From: Paraspadella gotoi
Taxonomy: Eukaryota > Chaetognatha
NCBI GenBank assembly: GCA_051294375.1
Contig: CM119267.1
Span: forward strand, 10,849,045-10,913,044
Reading direction: 5' to 3'
DNA: 64,000 nucleotides
The position numbers and the translations under genes are program-made. Positions within the stretch are counted from its first letter, which is position 1; every line of letters begins with the position of its first letter. Shown here in pieces: positions 1-12,061 of the stretch. The notes beneath the pieces were generated by a model. It did no database searches and was not told the origin of the DNA. It worked only from the letters and a program-made list of their open reading frames with translations.

Positions 1-1776
1 CTTGATAAAGTTTCTTTCAACGAAACCCAACGTCGCTGTATCCGAAGACGCTGACCCAGAAAGAAATTTAAAAAAACGCGAACTGCCGTTGAACAAGGCT
101 TGTATGGTGCACAACATCTTGTTGCAGGCATCAACGTCAAAGGTTTGCCATGTCTCGGGTGAAGCTTCTTCCAAGAACACGTCATATGTCGAGCGCATAA
201 CGATCAACAAGCTTTCCTCGTCATTAATGCCAATCGTCTCGATGGTTTCGGTTTCCGAACAATTGTAGAGTCGCATTCTGCGCAATCTCAACGCTTCCCG
301 CTTTTGCTTCGCTTCCTTCGCCGGGGATAGCGCTTGAGAAGAGCTGGGCGAACCAGCGCCAGCAGTGAACGAATTATTTCTCGCCTTCGCAAACTCGTCT
401 CCTTCCTTGCTCTTCCTTCTGCCTTCTTCCAATAACAAAAGGCTCCGGTCGATGCCCGACGAAGCTCGACGATGCATCGATCTATTCAGCGATCGACGAC
501 TTTCGTCGATGCCCTTAAACATACGTTTCTTGGCCGCCAGTTGGGCCGGAGTTAGGGGAAGGAACGTACGCGGTTTGGAGACATCGTTCAGACGTTCGCG
601 AAGGCGAGAGAGCGTCGAGGGAAGATTTATTGCGGAGGATTCGAAGGCGACAGAGCGGGACAGGTCGTCTTGGAGAGTTGGTCGTTTTCGTGTAGGAAAG
701 ATGAGCGCCGATGACTTGACAGGACAAAGAAGGCCCAGATAGTCGTCATATTCGAGCAGAAGGGCGGCCCCCTTTTCCTTCAAAGTAGCTATCAGAGAAA
801 GAAAATCGTCGCTATTCGACACGCATAGTAGCGAGCGCGAACAGTCCAAAGCGCTCAAGTCAAACGCTGATCCGGTAAGCAATCCTTTGGACACGAACTT
901 CGTACTTTTGTAGCAGTCTTCTGTGGAAACGCTTTGAAGTTCCACCTTGGCCCTAACATTTCCCAATACGAGGAAGCCTTCCCAACTTTGCCATTTTTTT
1001 CCTCTCAACGCTTCAGCCAGGACGGAAAATCCTTGGGTTTTTAAAGACGTCGACCTGATAATCGAACCTCCAACCAACGGGAAAATATTGGCGAAATTCG
1101 GAGCGATACTCGTCGGCACAGAGTGGATCCACGAGACGGCGCAACCAATTTGGTCCTTATAGAGACTTGCAACGAGCGGCGGAAACAAGGATCGAAAAAA
1201 CGATTGAGCGAGTTGGTATGAAGATGTCTCGGCCGCGGCGCCCATGAAATCTTGGAGTTGCTCTTTCGTCGAAGGAGCGTCACCCACAAGAAACAAAAAG
1301 TTGTGCACGTATTGCGTATCGGCTGTTTTACGTCCTCCGCCGCCACTGCCGCCACCGCAACCGCCGGCAAGGCGTTTGGGGACCGAAATTTCGCGGCGCG
1401 ATTCGTCAGATTTACGCCAGGGAAAATCATGACCGATCTCTTTGAGAAGAATTTGATAAACGGCCGAAAGAGACGACGTCGAACGAGGGAGATCTTTGTC
1501 CGTTTCGCATTTGGCGGCAAAATCTTCCTCGAAGCGTTTGAAGATTTTCAAGTTGAACTCGAAAAACTCCCGACGTTTGAGGTGAGTTTTCCAGTGACGG
1601 CTGCGGAAGAAGAGGTAACCGAACTCTACGAAAGGAGTTGTATCGGAGGAGGCGGGAAGACTCTGGGAGAGGCAGGACAAAACCTTCAAGACACAGTCGC
1701 TGATCACAGTGACAGAGTCGGGAGAAACAGAGTCGCAGTCGATGGCGAAAACCGCCTGGAGTCGATTCTCCTCCAT
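1..1776 (-). CDS. TICRR: Treslin-like replication initiator, N-terminal part (runs off left edge)
   Basis: An uninterrupted minus-strand frame of 592 codons starts at the ATG at 1776-1774 and is still open at base 1, so the C-terminal part lies outside the window. Seen: a von Willebrand-like N-terminus with a segment FFEFNLKIFKRFEEDFAAK, then VHNFLFLVGDAPSTKEQL near residue 150, a basic Ser-rich stretch near residues 450-500, and a helical segment at the edge with KMLCTIQALF. These match, in order, the N-terminal blocks I know from vertebrate TICRR/Treslin (DFEEELEAR; VFLLxPCPHSxREL; CARNMISTVKMFL). Treslin binds TopBP1 with MTBP and promotes CDC45 loading at origins in a CDK-dependent way. 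No intron is seen, unlike the neighbours. The next gene upstream on this strand is polyubiquitin, whose stop is about 236 bp away. The family call is by recalled motif order, not alignment. Confidence 0.7.
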   Translation of the reverse strand, partial: MEENRLQAVFAIDCDSVSPDSVTVISDCVLKVLSCLSQSLPASSDTTPFVEFGYLFFRSRHWKTHLKRREFFEFNLKIFKRFEEDFAAKCETDKDLPRSTSSLSAVYQILLKEIGHDFPWRKSDESRREISVPKRLAGGCGGGSGGGGRKTADTQYVHNFLFLVGDAPSTKEQLQDFMGAAAETSSYQLAQSFFRSLFPPLVASLYKDQIGCAVSWIHSVPTSIAPNFANIFPLVGGSIIRSTSLKTQGFSVLAEALRGKKWQSWEGFLVLGNVRAKVELQSVSTEDCYKSTKFVSKGLLTGSAFDLSALDCSRSLLCVSNSDDFLSLIATLKEKGAALLLEYDDYLGLLCPVKSSALIFPTRKRPTLQDDLSRSVAFESSAINLPSTLSRLRERLNDVSKPRTFLPLTPAQLAAKKRMFKGIDESRRSLNRSMHRRASSGIDRSLLLLEEGRRKSKEGDEFAKARNNSFTAGAGSPSSSQALSPAKEAKQKREALRLRRMRLYNCSETETIETIGINDEESLLIVMRSTYDVFLEEASPETWQTFDVDACNKMLCTIQALFNGSSRFFKFLSGSASSDTATLGFVERNFIK

Positions 1777-2012
1777 TTCTATGGGTCCAAGTGAACATCC
1801 ATTTCATCTTTATCATAGCCTATTTAAAAAGCAAAAACAATGTTCACTTTCAATTTCAACCTTTCAATAAGTAAGCAGAAAATATTGACAAAACTATCAC
1901 GATGTGACTGTCAGAACTTTTTTAAAAAACGAAATAAATTTTTTTTGGAGTTAGAATGAATATTAAGTCCTTGGACAAAGAGTATGTAAGTCTTTAAATA
2001 AAGTTTGTCAGC

Positions 2013-3663
<1,651 letters not shown>

Positions 3664-3689
3664 TCATCGTAAATAAAATAAATGCGTGT

Positions 3690-3775
3690 ATGAGTGAGAG
3701 AGAGAAAGAGAGAAAGAGAAAAAAAAGAGAGAAGCTGGACAGCCACTGCAGAGCTGAACTCATTTTTATTTTTAG
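3690..3775. repeat. GA-rich tract plus conserved motif next to foldback element
   Basis: A short GAGAGA/GAAAGA tract is followed at 3733-3760 by a motif containing CAGCC-CTGCAGAGCTGAACTC. The same motif follows GA tracts at 6593-6630 and 17537-17572. Its recurrence in the same order beside related elements suggests it is part of a larger composite repeat. Confidence 0.7.
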
Positions 3776-3899
3776 ACGAATCAGACGGAAAAAAGAGAGA
3801 GCAACATAAAATTAGCCATAGCCGATGAAATTTAAATGCTAATGTTTAGACAAAGTTTGAAGAGAGATTTAACAACGATTTTTATTTCATAGTGAAACG

Positions 3900-3937
3900 G
3901 ACATGTTTCGACTCACATACGAGTCTTCTTCAGCGCC
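3900..3937 (-). ncRNA. Hammerhead-ribozyme-like motif, left arm
   Basis: Read on the minus strand: GGCG, CTGAAGA, a stem GACTC/GAGTC closed by a 6-nt loop, GAAA, then CATGTC followed by CGTT. This has the two conserved hammerhead boxes, the self-complementary ACATGT of dimer-type short stem III, and a GTC cleavage triplet. A short stem I (GGCG with CGTT) can form. One extra A sits between CTGAAGA and stem II compared with the textbook core, so self-cleavage is uncertain. Confidence 0.55.
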
Positions 3938-4502
3938 AATTCAATTTGTGAATTTGAAGAGAATTTTGTGCATAAAGAAAGAGAGAGAGAGAGACAGAGC
4001 AAAGTTTCCAACACAGAGTTTGAGAGAAAGGATAGTGTTCAGTTTTTTATTAGGGACAGGTGAAGCCTTTCATTTGTTCATAACCAAGGGGGCCAGCTCA
4101 TTTTTGAGCTCTTTCTTATTACTTGAAATTTCCCTTTTCCTAATTACTTAGCTATCCCTCACTAACAATAAATATTTCACATTTCTGAACTTCTATTTCA
4201 TTTCACTAATTTTACTGTAGCTAATTGTTGATATTATTCATTATTAAAGTTTACCAAATTTTAACATTGTTGTACATTTCATAATGTAATATATTTTAGG
4301 CACTGTCTCTCTCTCTCTTCTCTCTCTCTCCATTTCAATTTCTTTTCACAAACTATCTCTGTCTCACCTTCACCTGTCCCTAATAAAAAACTGAACACTA
4401 TCCTTTCTCTCAAACTCTGTGTTGGAAACTTTTGCTCTGTCTCTCTCTCTCTCTCTTTCTTTATGCACAAAATTCTCTTCAAATTCACAAATTGAATTGG
4501 CT

Positions 4503-4536
4503 CTGAAGAAGACTCGTATGTGAGTCGAAACATGTC
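4503..4536 (+). ncRNA. Hammerhead-ribozyme-like motif, right arm
   Basis: This is the mirror copy of the motif at 3900-3937, with CTGAAGA, stem GACTC/GAGTC and GAAACATGTC intact. The base before CTGAAGA is T instead of G, which weakens stem I relative to the left arm. Confidence 0.5.
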
Positions 4537-4750
4537 CGTTTCACTATGAAATAAAAATCGTTGTTTAAATCTCTCTTCAAACTTTGTTCTAAATCAAATC
4601 ACAACGAAACAGAAAGGAAAAAACACAAAATGCTAATGTTAAAATAAAAACAGCGTTAATAATACTATCATGACCATAGATTATGGTATTAAAATATTTT
4701 TTGTCAAAAATGCTTTCTTCTGAGGGTACTCACCTAATTAAAAATATTTT

Positions 4751-4838
4751 GAAATTGGTACAACCAATATAAAAATTATCCATTCATTTAATAAATAAGC
4801 TATCTTGCCCCTGACTTTGGACAGGCTTTGGTGGTTTA
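4751..4838 (+). repeat. Interspersed repeat R2 (starts GAAATTGGTACAACCAAT)
   Basis: This is a block beginning with the palindrome ATTGGTACAACCAAT and continuing to AAGCTATCTTGCCCCTGACT. Near-identical copies lie at 5075-5160 (+) and 33733-33815 (-), a fragment at 20441-20470 and a diverged copy at 38556-38640. No coding potential is seen. Confidence 0.8.
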
Positions 4839-5074
4839 AGGCCTCCATCACTCTTACAAGATAATTACAAAGCAGGTCCCTGCAAGCTTTCAATCAAGAC
4901 TCTCTCACAGTCCTGTTTATTCACTCCCAGAGTACCTGGCTTCCCTATCAATGAAGTGGAAAATATTTCAAAGAATGTTTCAATTGTATGAAAAGACCAC
5001 TCCCTTAAGTATTAGATCGGGGAATACTTATTGTACTCCGCACTAGCATCAAAATACAAGAGCTGAATTTTATG

Positions 5075-5160
5075 AAATTGGTACAACCAAAATAAAAATT
5101 ATCCATTCATTTAATAAATAAGCTATCTTGCCCATGACTTTGGACAGGCTTTGGTGGTTA
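5075..5160 (+). repeat. Interspersed repeat R2, second copy
   Basis: This copy is nearly identical to 4751-4838 and lies directly upstream of the tRNA-like SINE. The two copies flank about 235 bp of unique AT-rich DNA. Confidence 0.8.
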
Positions 5161-5168
5161 TATTACTA

Positions 5169-5365
5169 TGGTGGACTAAAATCCACCAACCGTTCATCAG
5201 CGGCCATTGGTGCTGTAGGCAAGTCATTCGCCTCCCAACCCAAAGGTCCGGGGTTCTCGCCCGGTGGTCGTCTGGCAGTTAAGAGGGACGGGGGGCTTAA
5301 CCCGCCTGTAACATGGTGTTACAGCCTGATCCGAAGTTCAGCGACTGCTTATATTGAACGGTTCG
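5169..5365 (+). mobile_element. tRNA-like SINE
   Basis: The segment starts with a small hairpin (GTGGACTAAAATCCACC). It then has a tRNA-like body with an A-box-like GCTGTAGGCAAGTC and a B-box-like GGGTTCTCGCCC, and a tail ending TTGAACGGTT. ACCGTTCA near the start and TGAACGGT near the end form a short inverted repeat. A near-identical inverted copy lies at 20121-20314 and fragments lie at 25017-25145 and 56393-56460. The repeated, tRNA-like structure supports a Pol III-derived SINE rather than a functional tRNA gene: no anticodon arm can be folded with confidence. Confidence 0.75.
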
Positions 5366-5582
5366 GTCATTAACACTTATCAATAATTACTGTCTCTTCA
5401 TTACTATATAGAGCAAAAGATATTTTTTAAAAAGTTAAACAAGAAATATAATTACAGCTTTTAAAAATTCTTACGTTTTCTAAGTGAAAATATAGTGGTA
5501 ATAACCATTCTTTTTTCGTTGTTTTATGTATTGAGGCAAAATGGTTTGGGTTCACAACAAATTTTATTTTTCATAGAAAACG

Positions 5583-5621
5583 TACATGTTTCGGCTTTGG
5601 ATGCAAGCCTTCTTCAGCGTC
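5583..5621 (-). ncRNA. Hammerhead-ribozyme-like motif
   Basis: On the minus strand: GACG, CTGAAGA, stem GGCTT/AAGCC, GAAACATGTA, CGTT. The GACG/CGTT stem I is complete with one wobble. The residue at the putative cleavage site is A, which hammerheads permit. The extra A before stem II is present as in the other copies. Confidence 0.55.
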
Positions 5622-5808
5622 AAATGATTTGTGAAATTTTGGACAGTTTTTTGTGTGAAAGAAGGGAGGGAGGGAGAGAGAGATAGGGCAAAGTTTCCAA
5701 CGCAGAGTTGAGAAAAGAATAATGGTCAAGTGGTGAGGACAGGTTAAGAATGAGGACAGATAGAGATTTTAGTTTTGAATAAGAAATGAAATGGTAAGAG
5801 TGAAAGAG

Positions 5809-5844
<36 letters not shown>

Positions 5845-6149
5845 GGAGACGGGTAGAGAGAAAATAATAATACATTTCAAATGTACAACAAATAAAGTTT
5901 TTAAACTAAATAAACAGGTATTAACAATTAACTATTTAATAAATAAATAAGTTTAAGTGAAGGTGGAAATGAAATGTGAAAGTGAGAAGATACATTTAGT
6001 GTAAAGAATTGTTAATAAAGTTAGAAATTAAAAGTTAAGATAAAGCTCAACCAATGACACGCCAATAACCCAGCTGCATCGCCCGAGCCTCTCATTTGTC
6101 CAAACCAAGGGGGGGCAGCTCACTTTGTCCAAAATTTCACAAATCATTT

Positions 6150-6188
6150 GACGCTGAAGAAGGCTTGCATCCAAAGCCGAAACATAAA
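6150..6188 (+). ncRNA. Decayed hammerhead-like motif
   Basis: This copy has GACG, CTGAAGA, stem GGCTT/AAGCC and GAAACAT, but the CATGTC of the other copies is replaced by CATAAA. The cleavage triplet is lost. It is read as the inactive partner of 5583-5621. Confidence 0.5.
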
Positions 6189-6232
6189 ATTCGTTGTAAA
6201 CAAAACCATTTTGCCTCAATAAGTGAAAATAT

Positions 6233-7102
6233 AAAAAAACAGATAAAATTATCGAAAGATCATGATGATGATGATTTTTTATAGTTTTTCTTATTTTTGA
6301 CACACTTATCGTAAAAATGTTTAAAAAAGAATCATACTTTGTGTAGACAACTTTTTATGAGCTATCTGAATCTGGTCTTAAAATTTAAAAATTCAAAAAA
6401 ATTTTTTTGGCCTTTCCTATCTATAAATAAATATTAAAAAATTAATTACTAGGGTATAGAGCCATATTAGAAATTTTTGGTCCATTGAAAGTATTCTTAA
6501 AAATGTCTAAATATTCGTTTGAGCATGTACTCACTCAAAATTTTTGACTCACCCCATTGAGTGCGGCTACCCCTAATATAATTAAACGAGAGAGAGAAGC
6601 TGGACAGCCGCTGCAGAGCTGAACTCGTTTATATATATAAAAATTGTTTTGTAAATAAAAGAAACAAACGTGTGTAGCAATATGAAACATATGAATTTAA
6701 AATATCTTGCTGATTAGAAGCTATATCTAAAATTTTAGCTTCCTATGGTTATACACTTTTACAATTTCCAATAGTAAAAAAGCGTGAAGACGACAACAAC
6801 AACGGTCAAAAAGAAGCAGAAGCGATCCTACATCTCGCCCAAGTCGGGCTTTAGCCCGTCTGGCGAGATAAAAAGAACAGTATCAGCATATTATAAGAAA
6901 GTGGCTAAAGTAAACACGTGTGACGCACCGATTTTGCTTTTGCTTTTTAGCTAAAACTTTCTTTATCTTCAAAGTTTTGTGAGAAGGCATCCTAGATTCC
7001 TTTATAGTCTATTGCTTCTGAATAAAAACTAAAGAAACAAAATTGAATCATAACATCAACAACGAATATCTTCATAAAAACAGTCTTCAACATTTTAACA
7101 GT
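6233..7102. other. AT-rich intergenic DNA
   Basis: No gene is seen. It contains the conserved CTGGACAGCCGCTGCAGAGC motif at 6599-6630 after a GA tract, and a CTCGCCCAAG...CTGGCGAG inverted pair near 6835-6870. The rest is simple AT-rich sequence and the 3' flank of DDX18. Confidence 0.5.
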
Positions 7103-9453
7103 TCACGAGAATTGTCTTTTGTCGCCCTTTTTCTTTTTCACTTCTCTGAAGATCTTTGTCATCTGCGCCGACTTCTTCTTTTGGAACCCAAAATTTTCAC
7201 CGCCGCTCCGCGACTTTTTCCTTGACGCCGAGACACGCAAGTCGACACGAGGGGGAACCGTGAATCCAAAAGCTGCAGAAAGATAATCAATAATTGTTTA
7301 TCTATAATGTATAAAGGCACAATTTATATAAATAAACAATGTATAATACACAAATTAAATAAGGCACGCTATACCTTTTGCGGAAGCTTTGAGGTCGAGA
7401 ACGTTAATATCAAAAACACTCTTCAAGGAATGCGCGGCATACGCGGCAACGTAGGATTTGTAAGCCATTTGGGCACTTTTGTGCAGGAAGTAGTTTTTCT
7501 CGATGAGTTTCTCCAGTTGCGGTTGAATGTTTGCAATTTTGTTCCACCCGAATTCGAATTCATTGAGCGGAACTTTCGCCTGTTTCAGATAACGGATGAA
7601 TCCTAACTCTTCGGGCCGCAAGATGAGAAGGGCGTGACCTTTTCCTCCTTCCCCTCGAGCGGTTCGACCGACGCGGTGAATGTACTCCTGAAAAGTCAAT
7701 TCAGAAGCAAAATTAAGTTACATATCTTTTAATAAATGGGTTTCATTTCAAAGAATTTCAAACTAATGAAAGCAATCCTTACCTTCGGGTCATCGGGTGG
7801 ATCGAATTGGATGATCCAATCGACCAGAGGAATGTCCAGCCCGCGAGCGGCGACGTCAGTGCACAACAAGATGCCTTCCGTCGCGTTGCAAAATTTAAAA
7901 AAGGTTTCCGTCCGTTTGCTTTGCTTTTGTTTCCCGTGGATGCACGTGCAGGCGAGATCAACGTAGTTCAAAAGCTCGTAGTGATACTTGACGCTCATGC
8001 AGGAGGAGAGGAAGACCATCACCTTCTTCTTTCGGTTCTTTTTGAGAAAAGTGAAAAGAAGCAAGAAACGTTTGTCGGCGGGACAAACGACGAACCCTTG
8101 CTCCAGAGATGCGTTGGTAGCCATCTCGTTTTTGTCATCGACGCCGACGTAAAGGGGCTCTCCCTAACAGGTAAAACAAAGGATAGTTAAGTTTGCCACA
8201 ACATACCGCACTCAATGATTCTTTCGCGTTCAGCATGCCTTTAACGAAATTCTCGCCAAATCTTCGGTTTTTCTCGTCTGAGTCGCGGAAAACATCATGG
8301 TTTGGCGCTTTTTGGGAAGAAGACGAATGATTTGCTTCATTTCTTCTTCGAATCCAATGTCCAGAATGCGGTCGGCCTCGTCGATGACGAGACATTGAAC
8401 ATTCTTGTACAGAAAGTCTGAACAATTTTGCATGTGGTCAAGAAGACGGCCCGGTGTCGCCACCAATATATTAACTCCTAAAAGGAATAAATATTGATAT
8501 AAAAAACAAGAATTTAAACAAGTAATTTAATTTTCATTTGCTTCTACGTAATTAATTCCAATTATCAACAATTTACAATTTACCTTTGGCTAATTTTGCG
8601 GCCTCCGTTTTTCGATCAGCGCCGCCCATGATCAAGCCAAAAGTGTGCGAATGAAATTGCATGAGCTCGCGCAAAACTCCGAAAGTCTGCATCGCCAATT
8701 CTCGAGTGGGAGATAACACGATAACTCCAGTTCCTGAAAAGTCGAGACGATATCAAATTGATTAAACTTGAAGCAATATATATAGGAATATTAAAGAAAC
8801 CAAAGCTTACCGTTCCGAGGTAGGAATTTAAGCTTATAGACAAGCTCGAGAGCAGGGATCAAAAATCCCAGAGTCTTCCCAGACCCAGTTCTAGCGGCAG
8901 CGAGAATGTCTCGACCTTCGAGAAGCGGTGGAATGCTTTGGGCTTGGATCTCCGTCATGTGAGTGTAGCCCATCTCCTTCACAGCACGCAATGTGTGGGA
9001 GGAAATTTTGCCTTCAAGCGATGCGAAAGCTACGTCGCTCATGATGGATTGATTTTTGGAGGGCGCGGTCGAGACGACGGACTGTGAAGGTTCCGCTTTT
9101 TCTTTTCCGACTTCGATTGGCGTAGGGGTATCGACTTTGGGGTCGTCTCCCTCAGAATCGGTGCCGACTAACACAGAAGTGTCGGGGGCGGCATCGTCGA
9201 CGTCGTCCTCTTCCATCATTTCAACGTCGGGAAGCACCGCATCGTCAATCTTATTAGGCTTCGCTTTCGCTTTCTTTTTTTTCTTCTTTTTCTGCTCCTG
9301 GTCGCTGGAAATAGTCGAGGACGAACCAATGGACTCACTGTTTTTGGGCAAATTCTTTTTGGGCTTCGCCTTCTTTTCGTTGATATCAGCTTGAACCGAT
9401 TTTTGAAACTCGGCTCGTTTTTTTATTTTCCGAAGAAGATGTTTTTGATCCAT
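7103..9453 (-). CDS. DDX18: DEAD-box RNA helicase DDX18 (yeast Has1)
   Basis: There are six exons: 8811-9453, 8584-8733, 8239-8477, 7783-8163, 7375-7687 and 7103-7272, giving 631 residues (human is about 670). The N-terminus is Lys-rich and acidic. Helicase motifs are in order: AARTGSGKT (I), PTRELA (Ia), TPGRLLDH (Ib), DEAD (II), SAT (III), ARGLD (V) and HRVGRTARG (VI). The C-terminal block [20 protein letters not shown] and the FGF..VPPRVDL tail are specific to the DDX18/Has1 group. It is a nucleolar helicase needed for pre-60S rRNA processing and snoRNA release. Intron 3 appears to use a GC donor (after 8239), because GT alternatives run into a stop; the total then divides by three. It lies 102 bp downstream of SUPT4H1 in the same direction. 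Confidence 0.96.
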
Positions 9454-9555
9454 TTTCGATATTTCTTAAACTAATGAGTAAAAATGACAGTACTACAAAG
9501 AAATGTAAACAAAATACAAACTAACAATCATTTTGGAAAACGTTATAGGAATGAG

Positions 9556-10188
9556 TTATGCGGTAGTACTAGTGTCTCTAGATCGGTACATGATGCCTTG
9601 AGATCGAAGGTCGCTTACAACAGTGTTGGGCAGCTTTCCCTAAAAGGGACATTTAGTAATAAGTTGCAAATTTTAAAATCTGGTACAATTAGGAACAAGG
9701 AAATTAAAAAACGAGAATGAGATGATTACCTGAACAGAAATCGCGTAACAACCTTTGACAAGATTGCCAATCCTTTGCCATTTCGCGACCCAAGAATCCT
9801 CAGGACTCATCATTGAAACGACGCCCTCGAAAGAGGAGCTCGTACATGTGTAGACTGCTTCCCGATTGTTCTGTAATTTATATTTGCCATAAGACAAAAA
9901 ACGAATACAATTTTATAATTGCAATATATACAATTCATGATTTTTTTATATATTTTAGACTCATCTATGAGATTTATGAAACGGTAGCAGAAAGGTTATT
10001 GGTTAATAAATTACTAATACTACTAATTAAAAAATACCAACCTTTAATTGTAGAAATCTATCACAGTTGTCGCACCCATCCATTTCAAATTGATCAAAAG
10101 TTTTAACCAGTGAACAAAGAAGACAAGCTCTTAGGTTCCGCAAGGTGTTCGGAACGCAATCCAAAGAAGCGGCCGAGTCAATGGACAT
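9556..10188 (-). CDS. SUPT4H1: Transcription elongation factor SPT4
   Basis: Exons at 10042-10188, 9730-9870 and 9556-9639 give 123 residues, close to the 117 of human SPT4. Seen: the zinc-binding cysteines C22, C25, C39 and C42 in [11 protein letters not shown] and DGCDNCD, the block [24 protein letters not shown], and a last exon with [17 protein letters not shown]4 pairs with SPT5 to form DSIF, which controls Pol II pausing and elongation in the nucleus. The start at 10188 is chosen because it begins the conserved region; an in-frame ATG also lies upstream at 10278. It is flanked by DDX18 (102 bp) and PPP1R8 (397 bp), all on the same strand. Confidence 0.96.
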
Positions 10189-10585
10189 TGTTGTAGTCTG
10201 TGAAACGGATTTCTGGAATGTATGTAAAATTTTCGAAGGGCGCTTCTGGAAAGAAAAAGGAACAAGACCAAAATACAAACTTAACTATACTGTATAAATC
10301 AGGATATGATACAGGTGAAGAAAAAACCTTCATCAAAATAACTAAATGAATTTTGAAACTGAAAAAGGACAATAGAACAAATTGCTAAAAAAATACGTTT
10401 ATTAGTGAAATAATTAAACAAACCACCCCTCTGTCATTTCTTGGTATTATTCATATGAAGCCTATAATTTTATTTTAACTCTCGACATAAAGTAAGAATT
10501 GATACATATAAAATGGAGATGAGGGGAAAATAGGAGAGAACTGATGAAATGATATCCTGTTTGATCTACATTAATTTCTGCGAAA

Positions 10586-11837
10586 TCAAACGAGTAATGA
10601 GGGAAGCGCGGGCTTTTTCCCGGGCCACGCCTCCTTAGCGTATTTCTTCTTTCTTGGACCAAGAGTGCCACCACCTTCAGCATCCATTTCAGGTCCGATC
10701 ATGCCTTGGCCATCTGTTCGAACACCTGAGTGAAAGAAATAATTAAGTCAGACCAAACAAAGAAATAAAATCAACCAAAAATCAGATTATAAATAAATAA
10801 AAGTCTTTTCACCGTGAATCGGAAGAGGCGCGATGAATGGATTCTCGTCCATGTCGACTTCCGGCGCAGGATTTGGAATGCTTAGTCCGAGTTTGCTCAT
10901 CGTGGCAAAAGAAAGGCCCGGGAGCTGCGGCGTTGCGTTGTGGGCGTCCGGAATTCCGTCGTAAAGATCAGGCTCTCCGGCCGACAATTTCCGTCGCATC
11001 TTCCCGTCGTCGGCCGAGGCGGCGGCCCCTGGAAATCCTTCGACGTTGCCTGAGTTGAAACCTCCCGAGGCGAGTTTTTGTTTCTTGTTGGGAATGACCG
11101 CCGTCTGGACGAGGTTGCGGAAGCGCCCGATGGAAGGATCCACGTCTTCGGGGTTGATGATGTCCTCCTCCTCCTTTTTATTTCGGATTGAAGGACGCCC
11201 GAAATAATAGGTTTGAGTCGAAGAGATCAACCTTGAAACTACTTACGTTGAAGATGACCCTCGATCGTTTTCGCCCGGGATTCGGCGGTTTCGGCGGCTC
11301 GTGTGAGAGGTCGACCAGTTGAGCGATTCTCCGGTTGTGCGCCGTGTTGAACTCGGTCAGATTGTCGAGTTCCGTCTCCGTTTCAGGCAACCCAAGGAGG
11401 CCGCCCTCCAGTTCGCTCTCGCCAATGTCGGTGTCAATAGCGGCGACGTTGCTGCCGCCAGCGCCCTGAGGGCGCTCCCGGATCGTGTATGTCCGAGTGG
11501 AAGCACCAAAGGAGATGGTACTGTCAATCATCACCTGAGTAGGCTTCTTCGGTTCGAGACGGAAGTTACCGATGTAAGTGCCATGAGTCGAGCCATTGTC
11601 GATGAGGAACGGCCGGTCGAGGTTCTTGTGCCAGACGAGGCAGGCGTGGACGCGAGAGCAGGATGCGTGCTCGATCGCGAAATCACAAAGTTTGTTGTTG
11701 CGGCCAAAGAGGTAACACTTTTTCTCGTCCACCATGAGTTTTTGAATCATTTTTCCGTCCTTCAGCACGTCTAGATGGAGCCCTGACGGAGGTTTCCCGG
11801 CCCACGAGGGGATGTCGAAACCCCCGGCGTTCGACAT
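10586..11837 (-). CDS. PPP1R8: Nuclear inhibitor of protein phosphatase 1 (NIPP1)
   Basis: Exons 11247-11837, 10813-11173 and 10586-10725 give 363 residues (human 351). The FHA domain lies at about residues 25-120 (YLFGRN, SRVHACLVWH, NGSTHGTYIG). The PP1-docking RVxF motif is RVIF at residues 193-196, right at the first exon junction, followed by EDIINPEDVDPSIGRFRN. The C-terminus KKYAKEAWPGKKP is the conserved NIPP1 tail that contributes to RNA binding and PP1 inhibition. NIPP1 targets PP1 to nuclear sites and is linked to splicing and Polycomb regulation. Codon phase is continuous across both introns. The gene starts 224 bp downstream of the CAAP1 stop. Confidence 0.95.
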
Positions 11838-12061
11838 GATTCCAGGCGACTGTCCACAAATTAACGTTGTGGATGCATTTAAGGGTGTTCGTAGGATGAA
11901 CCTCGATCTCTGAAACCTAAGATCTAAAACGATCGGTACGCAAACTAAGTTTTAAGGATAACTATTAATAAAAATAGCAGAAAGAGAATCGTAACAGAAC
12001 TGGTCTCTAATTTACAGCACAAAATTACCAATCAATAAGAAATTTCGAAATAAGGTTTAGG

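Larger units (their letters stand above)
3847..4590. mobile_element. Foldback (palindromic) element with a hammerhead-like motif in each arm
   Basis: The left arm (about 3850-4065) and right arm (about 4368-4590) are near-perfect reverse complements. They are separated by about 300 bp of AT-rich DNA holding GAGCTC and AGCTATCCCT motifs. Each arm carries a CTGAAGA-stem-GAAACATGTC motif pointing outwards. No protein-coding capacity is seen apart from incidental frames made by the arms. Related elements lie at 5519-6232, 17678-18815 and 33235-33352. It looks like a non-autonomous element, possibly a derivative of a Penelope-like retroelement terminal repeat; that link is inference. Confidence 0.75.
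5519..6232. mobile_element. Foldback element, second copy
   Basis: The left arm (about 5519-5650) and right arm (about 6112-6232) are reverse complements. The interior holds a (GA)n tract at 5812-5842. Each arm carries the hammerhead-like motif: minus strand 5583-5621 and plus strand 6150-6188. The central GGGGGGGCAGCTCA block at 6109-6122 resembles the centres of the copies at 3.85-4.6 kb and 17.7-18.8 kb. Confidence 0.7.

Noticed and set aside
1252-1794. 180-codon plus-strand frame
   Set aside because: It is the antisense shadow of the Treslin-like frame, which matches family motifs.
3903-4533. Two similar 82-84-codon frames starting MFRLTYESSS
   Set aside because: They are the same sequence in the two arms of a palindrome and read through the ribozyme-like motif; not a gene.
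5169-5365. A functional tRNA gene
   Set aside because: No full cloverleaf or anticodon arm could be drawn and near-identical and broken copies occur elsewhere in the window, so it is a SINE.
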